From positions 2,294,001-2,358,000 of the forward strand of contig NZ_JAEAGP010000001.1 of NCBI RefSeq assembly GCF_015999305.1: a stretch of 64,000 nt of DNA. The letters run 5' to 3'. The notes under the pieces are model-generated. The model saw only the letters and a program-made list of their open reading frames with translations. It did not search any database and had not been told where the DNA came from. Below are positions 28,883-37,629 of the stretch, piece after piece (positions within the stretch are counted from its first letter, which is position 1; every line of letters begins with the position of its first letter). The position numbers were made by a program, and so were the translations under genes. Source of the DNA: Erythrobacter sp. YJ-T3-07 (GTDB lineage Bacteria > Pseudomonadota > Alphaproteobacteria > Sphingomonadales > Sphingomonadaceae).

Positions 28883-29506
28883 ATGACGATGCCCAGCAAC
28901 CCCATCCCCTTCCGCGCCGATGACGAGGAAGAGGCGGACAAGGACATCTCCAACGCCGGCGCGGCGATGATGAACAAGTTCCTCGATGCGCGTACCGTGC
29001 TGATCTTCGGCGGCGTCGACCAGAAGATGGCGGAGCGCATTTCGATGCAGCTGCTCTATCTCGACCATGTCAGCCACGAACCGATCCGCGTGATCGTCAA
29101 CTCGCCGGGCGGCCACGTCGAATCGGGCGACACGATCCACGATCTGATCAGCTTCATCGCTTCGCCCGTGGCCATGATCGGCACCGGCTGGGTCGCCAGC
29201 ATCGCGACGCACATCTTCCTGAGCGTTCCGGCAGAGCGCCGCTTCTGCCTCCCCAACACGCGTTTCCTGATCCACCAGCCCTCCGGCGGTGCGCGCGGCA
29301 TGGCCAGCGACATCGCCATCCAGGCGCAGGAAATCGTCAAGATGCGCGAACGCATTGCGCACAAGATCTCGGACGCGACCGGCCAGCCGGTGGAAAAGGT
29401 GATCAAGGATATCGACCGCGATTTCTGGATGAACACCGAAGAGGCGAAGGATTACGGGATCCTCGGCGCGGTGATCAACAACGCCAAGGAAGTGACCTTC
29501 GGGTAA
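28883..29506 (+). CDS. ClpP-like serine protease (second ClpP homologue)
   Basis: A 207-residue ClpP-family protein divergent from clpP across 149 bp. The family core is clear ([43 protein letters not shown]). The residues aligned with the triad are present: S106 in GTGWVASIATHIFLS, H131, and D180 in DIDRDFWM. The serine loop is altered: the usual GxAASMG becomes GWVASIA. The N-terminus is acidic (ADDEEEADKD) instead of the usual propeptide and axial loop. It could form mixed rings with ClpP or act separately; sphingomonads commonly carry such a paralogue. Confidence 0.9.
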   Translation: MTMPSNPIPFRADDEEEADKDISNAGAAMMNKFLDARTVLIFGGVDQKMAERISMQLLYLDHVSHEPIRVIVNSPGGHVESGDTIHDLISFIASPVAMIGTGWVASIATHIFLSVPAERRFCLPNTRFLIHQPSGGARGMASDIAIQAQEIVKMRERIAHKISDATGQPVEKVIKDIDRDFWMNTEEAKDYGILGAVINNAKEVTFG

Positions 29507-29556
29507 CCTCCACAGGCAATTGACGGGGGCGCGGCGCTGACGCAGCATCGCGCCCC

Positions 29557-31101
29557 ATGAAAACAGGCATTTCGCTCGCTGCGCTGGCGCTCCTTCTTTC
29601 CGCAACGCCCGCTATTGCCGATTTTTACCCCGACACGCCGGGCGAGGCCTCCGAACAGATAGAGCGGATCGAGACGCTCGACGATGCCGGGCCGAACCTC
29701 AATGCGGTGATCGTCTACAATCCCGACGCGCCTTCTGTGGCGGCAGGAATGTTCGGCACCCCGCTGGGCGGGCGCACCGTTCTGGTCAAAGACAACATCG
29801 AAACGCGCGAATTTCCGACGACCGCCGGTTCGCTGGCGCTTGCCGGAAACATGACCCGCCGCGACGCGCCGCTGATTGCCAATCTGCGCGACGCAGGCGG
29901 TGTGGTGCTGGGCAAGACCAATCTTTCCGAATGGGCCAATATCCGCGATTTCAACTCCACCAGCGGATGGAGCGCGGTCGGCGGCCTCACCCGCAATCCC
30001 CACGCGATCGATCGCAATACCTGCGGATCATCCTCGGGCAGCGCGGCAGCGGTTGCCGCAGGCTTCGCGTGGGCCGCAATCGGCACAGAGACCAACGGGT
30101 CGATCACCTGCCCCGCCAGCATCAACGGCGTGGTCGGGTTCAAGCCCACCGTGGGGCTCGTCAGCCGGACCTATGTGGTGCCGATCTCCAGCACGCAGGA
30201 CACCGCCGGGCCGATGGCCCGCAGCGTGACGGATGCCGCCATGCTGCTGACCGCAATCGCCGGCAGCGATCCGGCAGACCCTGCCACGGCAGAGGCCGAC
30301 CGCTACACGCGCGATTTTGCCGCAGGGCTGTCCGATGCCTCCCTGAATGGCGTGCGGATCGGAGTGATGCGCAGGCAGGCAGGCGACCGCGCCGACCTGC
30401 GCGCAGTGTTCGATACCGCGCTGGCCGATCTAGAGGCGGCAGGCGCGACGCTGGTCGATATCGAGTTCGAACCGAACGAGGAAATGTCGCGCGACAGTTT
30501 CCAGGTGCTGCTGTTCGAGCTGCGCGAGAGCATGGGCCAATACCTCGCCTCGATCCCACCGATCGGTGGTCGCGAGAAGATGACGCCGCGCAGCCTCGCC
30601 GACCTGATCGCCTTCAACGAGCGGCATGAGCGCGCAGAGATGCGCTGGTTCGGGCAAGGCATCTTCGAACTGGCGGAGACCACGACCGGCCGCAAAGCTT
30701 ACGAGGCGGCACGCGAGAACGCGGTCCACCTGGCGGGCGAGCAGACCATCGACCGGCTGCTGGCCGAGTACGACGTGCAATTCCTGGTCGCGCCGACGCG
30801 CGGCCCGGCGTGGGTCAGCGATCTGGTCAACGGCGACAATTTCAACGGCAGCATCGGCTTCGGCAGCCCGGCGGCGATCGCGGGCTATCCGCACCTGACC
30901 GTGCCGATGGGCGCGATCGAGGAGCTTCCCCTGGGCCTCTCCATCATCGGCGGCAAATGGCAGGACTGGGACGTGCTGAAGGCAGGCGCGGCCTACGAGC
31001 GGGCGCGCAGTGCGAGCATCCCGACACCCGATTTCACCCGCTGGATGGCCGCGACGGGAAATCCGGCAGCCGAAAACGCGAGCGGGGCGACCGGCAACTA
31101 G
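29557..31101 (+). CDS. Exported amidase-signature enzyme
   Basis: A 514-residue amidase-signature hydrolase with a signal peptide (residues 1-21, cleavage near PAIA-DF). The catalytic Ser-cisSer-Lys set is visible: Lys in VLVKDNIETREFPTTAGS, cis-Ser in NTCGSSSGSAAAVAAGF, and the nucleophile region GTETNGSITCPASINGVVGFKP. The substrate is unknown; related periplasmic enzymes act on aryl or peptide amides. It stands alone between the ClpP-like gene and the convergent tig gene. Confidence 0.92.
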   Translation: MKTGISLAALALLLSATPAIADFYPDTPGEASEQIERIETLDDAGPNLNAVIVYNPDAPSVAAGMFGTPLGGRTVLVKDNIETREFPTTAGSLALAGNMTRRDAPLIANLRDAGGVVLGKTNLSEWANIRDFNSTSGWSAVGGLTRNPHAIDRNTCGSSSGSAAAVAAGFAWAAIGTETNGSITCPASINGVVGFKPTVGLVSRTYVVPISSTQDTAGPMARSVTDAAMLLTAIAGSDPADPATAEADRYTRDFAAGLSDASLNGVRIGVMRRQAGDRADLRAVFDTALADLEAAGATLVDIEFEPNEEMSRDSFQVLLFELRESMGQYLASIPPIGGREKMTPRSLADLIAFNERHERAEMRWFGQGIFELAETTTGRKAYEAARENAVHLAGEQTIDRLLAEYDVQFLVAPTRGPAWVSDLVNGDNFNGSIGFGSPAAIAGYPHLTVPMGAIEELPLGLSIIGGKWQDWDVLKAGAAYERARSASIPTPDFTRWMAATGNPAAENASGATGN

Positions 31102-31115
31102 CCGACCGCCCCGCG
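31082..31115. terminator. Hairpin at the end of the amidase gene
   Basis: GCGGGGCG (31083-31090) pairs with CGCCCCGC (31107-31114) around the amidase stop codon, with a further GGC/GCC pair inside. Only a weak T-rich stretch (GTTTGTCT) follows. It lies between convergent genes. Confidence 0.5.
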
Positions 31116-31147
31116 CGTTTGTCTCTCAAGACCGAGCGTCTGCGCGC

Positions 31148-32764
31148 TTAGTCCTTCTTGGCAGCAGGCTTCTTCGCCGGAGCCTTCTTGGCCGCAGGCT
31201 TCTTGGCGGGCGCCTTCTTCTCGTCCGAAGCAGCGGCTTTCTTGGCCGGAGCCTTCTTGGCGGCGGGCGTCTTCTCGTCCGAGGCAGCAGCCTTCTTGGC
31301 CGGGGCCTTCTTCGCGGCGGGCTTCTCGTCAGCCTTGTCGTCGGACTTGGCAGCAGCCTTCTTGGCAGGAGCCTTCTTCGCAGCCGCCTTCTTGGCCGGG
31401 GCCTTCTTCGCCTTGGCGGCTTCGGCCTCGGTGCTTTCTTCCGCTTCGATCGCGGCTTCCAGCTCTTCGCGGGTCACTTCGCGTTCTTCGATTTCGGCCT
31501 TGTCGAACAGGAAGTCGACGACCTTGTCTTCATACAGCGGAGCGCGCAGCTGGGCGGCGGCCATCGGCTCGTTCTGGATGAACTGCATGAACCGCTCGCG
31601 GTCTTCCGGGCGATACTGCTGCGCGGCCTGCTGCATCAGCATCGACATTTCCTGGTTGCTGATCTGCACGCCATTGGCCTGGCCGATTTCGGACAGGAGC
31701 AGGCCCAGACGCACGCGGCGCTCGGCGATGCGGCGGTAGTCGTCGCGCTCGCTCTCGATTTCCTTGATCGCCGCTTCGGAATCTTCCTCGCGCGAGGCTT
31801 CCTGCATCAGCTGCTGCCAGATCTGCTCGAACTCGGCATCGACCATGCCTTCGGGCACGGCGAAATCGTGACCGGCGGCCAGTGCGTCGAGCAGCTGGCG
31901 CTTCATCTGGGTGCGGGTCAGGCCGGCAGTTTCCTGCTCCATCTGCGCCTTGACCAGCTCGCGCAGCTTGTCGGCGCTTTCGAGGCCGAGCGACTTGGCG
32001 AACTCGTCGTCGATCTTGCTGTCTTCAGGCGTCTTCACCGCCTTCACGGTGACCGCGAATTCCGCGTCCTTACCCGCAAGGTGTTCTGCCTGGTATTCTT
32101 CGGGGAAGGTGACCTTCACGACCTTCTCGTCGCCCGTCTTCACACCCGTCAGCTGGTCTTCGAAGCCGGGAATGAAAGTGCCCGAACCCAGCACCAGCGG
32201 GGCGTCTTCGGCCTTGCCGCCTTCGAATTCGACACCGTCGATCGAGCCGACGAAATCGATGATGACCTGGTCGCCTTCGGCGGCCTTCTTGGTCTTGGCG
32301 GCGTCCTTGAAGGTCTTGTTCTGGTCGGCGATGCGCTGCAGCGTCTCGTCGATCGCGCTTTCGTCCACCGGCACGACCAGCCGTTCCAGCTTGATGCCGT
32401 CGACGTCAGGGGTGTCTATTTCAGGCAGGATTTCGAGGCTGACGTCGATCTCGGCATCCTTGCCCTGATCGTAGCCATCCTTGAGCGCGACGGTCGGCTG
32501 CATCGCCGGGCGCAGGCCCTTGTCCTTCATCAGTTCGTCGACCGAGGACTGGATCGTGTCGTTGACGACCTGCGCGTGCAGCTGCTCGCCGTGCATCTTG
32601 CGCACGAGGTTGGCAGGCACCTTGCCCGGGCGGAAGCCCGGCATGCGCACCTGAGGCGCGATGCGTTTCACCTCGGCCTTGATCCGGTCGTCGATCTCGC
32701 TCGCGGGGATCGTGATGAGATAGGCGCGCTTGAGGCCTTCGTTGGCGGTCTCGGTGATCTGCAT
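31148..32764 (-). CDS. tig: Trigger factor with long Lys/Ala-rich C-terminal tail
   Basis: A 538-residue ribosome-associated chaperone and prolyl isomerase; usual length is about 430-450. The ribosome-docking signature is GFRPGKVP (residues 43-50). The FKBP-type domain follows (GDQVIIDFVGSIDGVEFEGG), then the substrate-binding helical domain. From about residue 440 there are repeated PAKKA/AAKKAPAKK units, as in histone H1-like and AlgP-type tails, to the end (PAAKKD). The start at 32764 (MQITETANEG) is the family start; an upstream frame to 32851 would run into the tRNA-Leu gene. It is probably heat-shock regulated. Confidence 0.97.
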   Translation of the reverse strand: MQITETANEGLKRAYLITIPASEIDDRIKAEVKRIAPQVRMPGFRPGKVPANLVRKMHGEQLHAQVVNDTIQSSVDELMKDKGLRPAMQPTVALKDGYDQGKDAEIDVSLEILPEIDTPDVDGIKLERLVVPVDESAIDETLQRIADQNKTFKDAAKTKKAAEGDQVIIDFVGSIDGVEFEGGKAEDAPLVLGSGTFIPGFEDQLTGVKTGDEKVVKVTFPEEYQAEHLAGKDAEFAVTVKAVKTPEDSKIDDEFAKSLGLESADKLRELVKAQMEQETAGLTRTQMKRQLLDALAAGHDFAVPEGMVDAEFEQIWQQLMQEASREEDSEAAIKEIESERDDYRRIAERRVRLGLLLSEIGQANGVQISNQEMSMLMQQAAQQYRPEDRERFMQFIQNEPMAAAQLRAPLYEDKVVDFLFDKAEIEEREVTREELEAAIEAEESTEAEAAKAKKAPAKKAAAKKAPAKKAAAKSDDKADEKPAAKKAPAKKAAASDEKTPAAKKAPAKKAAASDEKKAPAKKPAAKKAPAKKPAAKKD

Positions 32765-32821
32765 GAGTGGTCTTACGTGCTTTCCGACAAAGAGTGCTGA
32801 TTGCATCGCGCGGCGAATGGC

Positions 32822-32906
32822 TGGTGCGGGCGAAGGGACTCGAACCCCCACATCTTGCGATACTTGGACCTAAACCAAGCGCGTCTACCAGTTCCGCCAC
32901 GCCCGC
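32822..32906 (-). tRNA. tRNA-Leu (anticodon TAG)
   Basis: The minus strand gives an 85-nt tRNA with acceptor GCGGGCG paired with CGCCCGC, a type II long variable arm, the anticodon arm CTTGG-TTTAGGT-CCAAG (anticodon TAG), T-arm GGTTCGAGTCC, and an encoded CCA. It lies 57 bp upstream of tig on the same strand. Confidence 0.97.
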
Positions 32907-33085
32907 AATCCGAACGAGGACGCGCGAATGGCGGGAGCCATCCACGACAGACCGGCGCGTCTAGAGCGTCTGCGCGCAAAGGGCAAGCGCTCCGCCTGCG
33001 GGCATTTCCGGAAGGGCGCGGAAACTTGATTATGACGTTTAGGTTACATACAGAGGGGCAAGTGTAACAAATATGTCAAATTTGA

Positions 33086-33337
33086 ATGGATGAAAGAATG
33101 AAATCGGATCTGAAAATGCGCGCCAAGGCGCTCGGGAGGCTGATCGTTCCGCCGGTCAATCCGGCCAATGGACGCCTGTCGTCCAAGGAACTGGAAAAAG
33201 ACGGCCCCGGCGGCAATCCGCTGCTCGAGCGCAGTTCATGGACCAGCGAGATCGATCGCGAGCGTCTCGATGCCGGGCTGCGGATCGCGCATGCGCGCCG
33301 TTTCTCGCTCTACGCGTCGAGCCTGACGCCCGATTGA
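33086..33337 (+). CDS. Small hypothetical protein
   Basis: An 83-residue basic protein, not recognised. It starts MDERMKSDLKMRAKALG; the ATG at 33098 (after GAAAGA) is an alternative start. It has no membrane segment or signal peptide. The upstream ~70 bp are AT-rich relative to the neighbourhood and contain TTGATT and TACAGA spaced by 17 nt, a possible promoter. It sits between tRNA-Leu and the DUF3297 gene. It could be a genuine small gene; codon use is GC-ending in the third position as in its neighbours. Confidence 0.55.
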   Translation: MDERMKSDLKMRAKALGRLIVPPVNPANGRLSSKELEKDGPGGNPLLERSSWTSEIDRERLDAGLRIAHARRFSLYASSLTPD

Positions 33338-33398
33338 TACGCGCACGATACGCAAGCCGTATTGTCACGCCCCGCCCGTCTGTCTATCGGCCAGCCCC

Positions 33399-33722
33399 AT
33401 GACCGAAGAAAGCCCCGAAAACACCCCCGCGCAGACCCCCGAAACCCAGGGTGCGGACGTCCCGCCGATGCAGCTGTCGGTCAATCCGCGCAGCACGCAT
33501 TTCGACCAGGCAGCGCTCCAACGCGGAGTGGGCATCCGCTTCAAGGGCCGTCAGCGCACGGATATCGAGGAATATTCGATCAGCGAAGGCTGGGTGCGCG
33601 TGCAGGCCGGGCGGACGATGGACCGCAAGGGCCAGCCGCTCACGCTCAAGCTGAAGGGCCCTGTTGAGGCCTGGTTCGAAGATCTTGGCGAGGATGCGCC
33701 GGTCGCCCGCCAGGACGACTGA
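33399..33722 (+). CDS. DUF3297 family protein
   Basis: A 107-residue soluble protein. Its core (LSVNPRSTHFDQAALQRGVG, IRFKGRQRTDIEEYSISEGW, VRVQAGRTMDRKGQPLTLKL) matches DUF3297, a widespread small protein of unknown function that is sometimes mislabelled glutathione peroxidase. The acidic, Pro-rich N-terminus (residues 1-20) is variable in the family. It stands alone, convergent with the CHAP gene. Confidence 0.9.
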   Translation: MTEESPENTPAQTPETQGADVPPMQLSVNPRSTHFDQAALQRGVGIRFKGRQRTDIEEYSISEGWVRVQAGRTMDRKGQPLTLKLKGPVEAWFEDLGEDAPVARQDD

Positions 33723-33743
33723 GCCCTCCGCCACTCCAGGCCT

Positions 33744-34571
33744 TTAATCGTAGAGCGCGACTGCGCGCTCGACCACAGCATCCCCACCTGACCGCCCTGC
33801 GCTCGCCTGTACGCGGCGCGCAGTGAGCGGACGCGCGGTCGCGTAGCTCGTCTGCGACACGGCCTGTGCGGGTCTGTATGCCGCCTGCGTCACGCGCGGC
33901 TGGCTTGTTCGCCCCTGCGGTGCGCGCGCCGGGGGCGCATCGGCAAAGGCGGCAAGGAAGGCGCGCGACGGCTCTTCGCGGGTCGGCTGCGGCCGCACGG
34001 GCGCGGGGGCGGCCTGCGCAAAGCGCTGCTGCGCGCGGGGCTTTGCTTTTCCATCGGGATAGATGAAGCCCTGCACCGGCCACGGCGTGGTGCCGAGCGC
34101 CTGCAGCGGATAGTACCACACACGCACCTGGCTCCAGTCGTTGTTCGGCGAGACGTCGACCGCCTTAACATTGCGCTCGATCTGCCCGCGCCGCCCATTG
34201 ATGGGCGACCAGTTGGCATGATCGAGCAGCACGGTGCGCGAATCGATCACCTTGGCGACTGCCGCGACATGACCCAGCTGCATGTTTCCGGTCGGAATGA
34301 ACGCCATCACCGCGCCTTCGCGCGGCGTATGGCCACGTGCGAAGCGGCCTTCGGCCTGATCCCACCACGTGAGCGCGTCGCCGTAAATATCGATCCCGCT
34401 CACTTCACGCGCATAGGGCACGCATTGCAGGTACGGCGGCAATTCGCTGCCGCTCGACGCTGCTGACGCACCTGCGGCGACCTGTGCCTGAGCGGCGACA
34501 AGTGGCGGAACTGCAAGACTTGCAGCAACTGCAGCGAGGGGGAGGACGAACAGATGGGGGCGGCAATTCAT
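33744..34571 (-). CDS. Exported CHAP-domain peptidoglycan hydrolase
   Basis: A 275-residue secreted protein. The signal peptide (residues 1-28, HLFVLPLAAVAASLAVPPLVAA) is followed by a CHAP domain with catalytic Cys C50 (YLQCVPYAREVSGI), His H101 (MQLGHVAAVAKV) and the following LLDHANW. The C-terminal ~110 residues are Ala/Arg/Pro-rich and probably disordered. CHAP enzymes cleave peptide cross-links or the amidase bond in peptidoglycan. The start at 34571 begins at the signal peptide. A CtrA-like site lies about 50 bp upstream, fitting a cell-division hydrolase. Confidence 0.88.
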   Translation of the reverse strand: MNCRPHLFVLPLAAVAASLAVPPLVAAQAQVAAGASAASSGSELPPYLQCVPYAREVSGIDIYGDALTWWDQAEGRFARGHTPREGAVMAFIPTGNMQLGHVAAVAKVIDSRTVLLDHANWSPINGRRGQIERNVKAVDVSPNNDWSQVRVWYYPLQALGTTPWPVQGFIYPDGKAKPRAQQRFAQAAPAPVRPQPTREEPSRAFLAAFADAPPARAPQGRTSQPRVTQAAYRPAQAVSQTSYATARPLTARRVQASAGRSGGDAVVERAVALYD

Positions 34572-34620
34572 GCGGCAAAGATTTGCCGGTCGAGCCTTTC
34601 CATGAGCCTCAGAAGATTGG

Positions 34621-34637
34621 TTAACAGCGCGTTTACC
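34621..34637. promoter_or_regulatory. CtrA-box-like sequence upstream of the CHAP hydrolase
   Basis: TTAACAGCGCGTTTACC is close to the alphaproteobacterial CtrA box TTAA-N7-TTAAC, with one mismatch in the second half-site. It sits 50 bp upstream of the CHAP gene start and about 90 bp upstream of der. Chance matches are possible. Confidence 0.3.
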
Positions 34638-34723
34638 TTTGGAGCCGTGTTGACGGGCCTTTCTCGCCCGCCGGACGCGAGGGTGCTTGCCAATGGCGCG
34701 GCCAAGGCCCAACTGCCGTCCCT

Positions 34724-36118
34724 ATGCTGCCTCGTGTAATCATTATCGGGCGCCCCAACGTGGGCAAATCCACCCTGTTCAACCGGCTGGTGGGCAAGAA
34801 GCTCGCGCTGGTCGACGATCAGCCGGGCGTCACACGCGACCGGCGATTCGGTGACGTAACGCTCGCGGGGATGCGCTTCACCATCGTCGATACCGCCGGG
34901 TGGGAAGACGAAGACCCCAGCACGCTGCCGGGCCGGATGCGGATGCAGACCGAAGTCAGCATCGCCGATGCCGACGCGGTGCTGTTCGTGGTCGACGCGC
35001 GCGCCGGTCTCACCCCGCTCGACAACGAGATCGGCAACTGGCTGCGCACCGCGGACGTTCCGGTGATCGTGGTTGCCAACAAGGCCGAAGGGCGCAGCGG
35101 CGACGCCGGAATTTTCGAAGCCTACTCGCTCGGCCTTGGCGAGCCGATCGGCATTTCCGCCGAACATGGCGAAGGCACTGCCGACCTGTTCGAAGCGCTG
35201 TGGCCTGTCATCGGCGAGAAGTCCGAGGCGGGCGACGCGCTGGAGGCAATGGACGAGGGCGAAGAGGACGAAGACGGCGTCCCCACCGGCCCGCTGAAGC
35301 TGGCGATCGTCGGGCGGCCCAACGCGGGTAAATCGACCCTCATCAACCGGCTGCTGGGCGAGGATCGCCTGCTGACCGGTCCCGAAGCGGGCATCACCCG
35401 CGATTCGATCGCGATCGACTGGGAATGGACCGATCCCGACAGCGGCGACACGCGCGAGGTGCGCCTGATCGACACCGCAGGGATGCGCAAGAAGCGCAAC
35501 GTGGTCGAAAAGCTGGAAAAGCTCTCGGTCGCGGACGCGCGCCGCGCGGTCGATTTCGCCGAGGTCGTGGTGCTGATGCTCGATGCGACCAAAGGGCTGG
35601 AACACCAGGATCTCAAGATCGCCAGCCTCGCCATCGAGGAAGGCCGCGCGCTGATGATCGCGATCAACAAGTGGGATGTGGCGGCCGAGCCGAGCAAGCT
35701 GTTCAACGGCATCCGCTTCGCGCTCGACGAAGGGCTGGCGCAGGTGCGCGGCCTGCCGCTGATCGCGGTCAGCGCGAAGACCGGCAAGGGGCTGGATCAG
35801 CTCATCGCCGCCGCGTTCCAGCTGCGCGAGACCTGGAGCAAGCGCGTGTCCACTTCCGCGCTCAATCGCTGGTTCGACGATGCGCTGGAGGCGAACCCGC
35901 CCCCCGCCCCGGGCGGCAAGCGGATCAAGCTGCGCTACATCACCCAGGCCGGCACCCGCCCGCCCCGCTTCGTGGTGTTCGGCACCCGGCTGGACATGCT
36001 GCCGACCTCTTACGAGCGCTATCTGGTCAACGGCATTCGGCGCGAGCTGGGCTTCGACGCGGTGCCCGTGCGGGTGGTGCTGAAGACGTCGAAGAACCCC
36101 TACGCGAGCGAGTCTTGA
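34724..36118 (+). CDS. der: Ribosome biogenesis GTPase Der (EngA)
   Basis: A 464-residue protein with two tandem G domains and a C-terminal KH-like domain, the defining Der layout. P-loops are GRPNVGKS (residues 9-16) and GRPNAGKS (197-204); DTAGW and DTAGM are the two switch II motifs, and NKAE and NKWD the two guanine-specificity motifs. The linker is acidic (EAMDEGEEDEDGV). It acts in 50S subunit assembly in the cytoplasm. It is divergent from the CHAP gene and followed 22 bp later by the DUF2721 gene. Confidence 0.98.
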   Translation: MLPRVIIIGRPNVGKSTLFNRLVGKKLALVDDQPGVTRDRRFGDVTLAGMRFTIVDTAGWEDEDPSTLPGRMRMQTEVSIADADAVLFVVDARAGLTPLDNEIGNWLRTADVPVIVVANKAEGRSGDAGIFEAYSLGLGEPIGISAEHGEGTADLFEALWPVIGEKSEAGDALEAMDEGEEDEDGVPTGPLKLAIVGRPNAGKSTLINRLLGEDRLLTGPEAGITRDSIAIDWEWTDPDSGDTREVRLIDTAGMRKKRNVVEKLEKLSVADARRAVDFAEVVVLMLDATKGLEHQDLKIASLAIEEGRALMIAINKWDVAAEPSKLFNGIRFALDEGLAQVRGLPLIAVSAKTGKGLDQLIAAAFQLRETWSKRVSTSALNRWFDDALEANPPPAPGGKRIKLRYITQAGTRPPRFVVFGTRLDMLPTSYERYLVNGIRRELGFDAVPVRVVLKTSKNPYASES

Positions 36119-36140
36119 TCCTCAGTCGAACGAGAGTGCC

Positions 36141-36689
36141 ATGATCGACCTGTTGGCCGCCTCCGGTGCCGATTTCGCGAGCGACCTGGTCAACCGCACC
36201 AGCAACACGTTGCGGGTGCAGCAGGTGCTGCAACTCAGCCTGACGCCGGTGTTCCTGCTCGCCGCGATCGGCGCGGTGATGAACACCATGACCCAGCGGC
36301 TGATCTGGATCGCCACCCGGATCGAAGCGATCGAGGAAGCGGCCGAACTGGGCGCAGCAGGTCGCAGGCCCGAGGAATTGCCGATACTGGAGCGGCGCAG
36401 GGTCTATGCGCAGGGCGCGGTGATGTTCTGCACCGCCAGCGCGCTGGCGATCTGCATCGTCATCGGCCTGCTGTTCGTCAGCGCCTTCATCGAGACGCAG
36501 ATCGGCACGCTGACCGCAGTCGCGTGGATTACCACCATGGGCCTGATGGTCGCCGGGCTGGTGCTGTTCCTGCTGGAAACGCGACTGGCGACGGGCAGCG
36601 CGAAAGATCGCCGCCGTCGCAGTCGCGAAATCATGCGCCGCAAGACAGAGCGCGCGGCGGAGGAAGACAACTCCGGCGCGTCGCTCTAG
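36141..36689 (+). CDS. DUF2721 membrane protein
   Basis: A 182-residue protein with three hydrophobic segments (about residues 32-52, 92-115 and 123-145). The sequence LQLSLTPVFLLAAIGAVMNTMTQRL followed by IWIATRIEAIEE is the DUF2721 signature (shown here in two parts). A basic C-terminal tail follows. Its function is unknown. It lies 22 bp after der on the same strand, so it probably shares that transcript, and is convergent with bfr. Confidence 0.88.
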   Translation: MIDLLAASGADFASDLVNRTSNTLRVQQVLQLSLTPVFLLAAIGAVMNTMTQRLIWIATRIEAIEEAAELGAAGRRPEELPILERRRVYAQGAVMFCTASALAICIVIGLLFVSAFIETQIGTLTAVAWITTMGLMVAGLVLFLLETRLATGSAKDRRRRSREIMRRKTERAAEEDNSGASL

Positions 36690-36707
36690 CAGGCGCGACC
36701 GCAGGGC

Positions 36708-37211
36708 CTAGGGCGCGCCCGCGCCAGTCTCGCCCTCGCCAGCCGGGTGGCTTTGCAGTTGGACGTAGTTGTGCAGGCCCATCCGCTCGATCATGTCGAA
36801 CTGGGTTTCGAGGAAGTCGACATGATCTTCCTCGCTGCGCAGGATGCTCTCGAACAGCTGGCCCGACGTGTAGTCGCGCACCTCCTGGCAATAGGCGGCG
36901 GCTTCCTTGAGCAGCGGGATCGCCTCCATTTCGACCGCGAGGTCGGCCTTGAGGATCTCCTCGACCGTCTCACCCACCTTCAGCTTGTGGATCGCCTGGA
37001 AGTTGGGCAGCGCGCCAAGGAACAGGATCCGCTCGGCCAGCCAGTCGGCGTGCTTCATCTCGTCGATCGACTCATGCCGCTCGTATTCGGCAAGCTTGGT
37101 CACGCCCCAGTCGGCCAGCACGCGGTAGTGCAGCCAGTACTGGTTGATCGCGGTCAGCTCGTTGGTGAGCGCCTTGTTAAGATACTGGATGACCTTTTCG
37201 TCGCCCTTCAT
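36708..37211 (-). CDS. bfr: Bacterioferritin
   Basis: A 167-residue haem-containing iron-storage ferritin. The ferroxidase ligands sit in NELTAINQYWLHY, ERHESIDEMKHADWLAERI and EEDHVDFLETQ. The haem-ligating Met lies in the DEMKHAD stretch, equivalent to M52. It oxidises and stores Fe2+ in the cytoplasm. A bfd gene lies 142 bp upstream on the same strand, the usual partner that releases the iron. Confidence 0.97.
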   Translation of the reverse strand: MKGDEKVIQYLNKALTNELTAINQYWLHYRVLADWGVTKLAEYERHESIDEMKHADWLAERILFLGALPNFQAIHKLKVGETVEEILKADLAVEMEAIPLLKEAAAYCQEVRDYTSGQLFESILRSEEDHVDFLETQFDMIERMGLHNYVQLQSHPAGEGETGAGAP

Positions 37212-37353
37212 GGCCGCATGCTCCTGTGAATGTGAATTGCCCCACGCTTAGGCGTCGGTCAGGCAACTCCGCAAGGGCGAAGGCGCAAAAAGTCGCAGAT
37301 TTCCGGGCTTTTGAGAGCGCCTCGCAGTGGCAGGCGCACTATTGCGAATGCGC

Positions 37354-37542
37354 CTAGGCCGCAGCCTTGCGGCACCCTAGCTCGCGTTCCTCGAACACGA
37401 TCGCATCGGCATCGCACAGGCACGAGCCGCATTGCGGACGCTTGCCGAGCATCGCGTAGCACGCCTCTGCATCGCCCGCACAGTGCCCGGCAGCGCGACG
37501 CAGATCCGTTTCGCGGATGGCATTGCATATGCATACGTACAT
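37354..37542 (-). CDS. bfd: Bacterioferritin-associated ferredoxin
   Basis: A 62-residue [2Fe-2S] protein with the Bfd cysteine pattern C4, C6, C38 and C41 (MYVCICNAIRET ... PQCGSCLC). It docks on bacterioferritin and reduces the mineral core to release iron. The start at 37542 is the family start and is preceded by AGGAGAT. The usual order bfd-bfr is kept, with an unusually long 142-bp gap containing GC-rich inverted sequence. Iron control (Fur or Irr) is likely, but I see no convincing box. Confidence 0.94.
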   Translation of the reverse strand: MYVCICNAIRETDLRRAAGHCAGDAEACYAMLGKRPQCGSCLCDADAIVFEERELGCRKAAA

Positions 37543-37629
37543 TGGCGGAACAATCTCCTGCAAACGACTCGCAAGGACATTGTTAATGCGACTTGTTCTC
37601 ACAAACAAGAGCAAATCCAATCCGTCGCC

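Noticed and set aside
37520..37575. Possible Fur/Irr box upstream of bfd (TGCGAGTCGTTTGCA)
   Set aside because: At least four mismatches from the alphaproteobacterial Fur consensus I remember.
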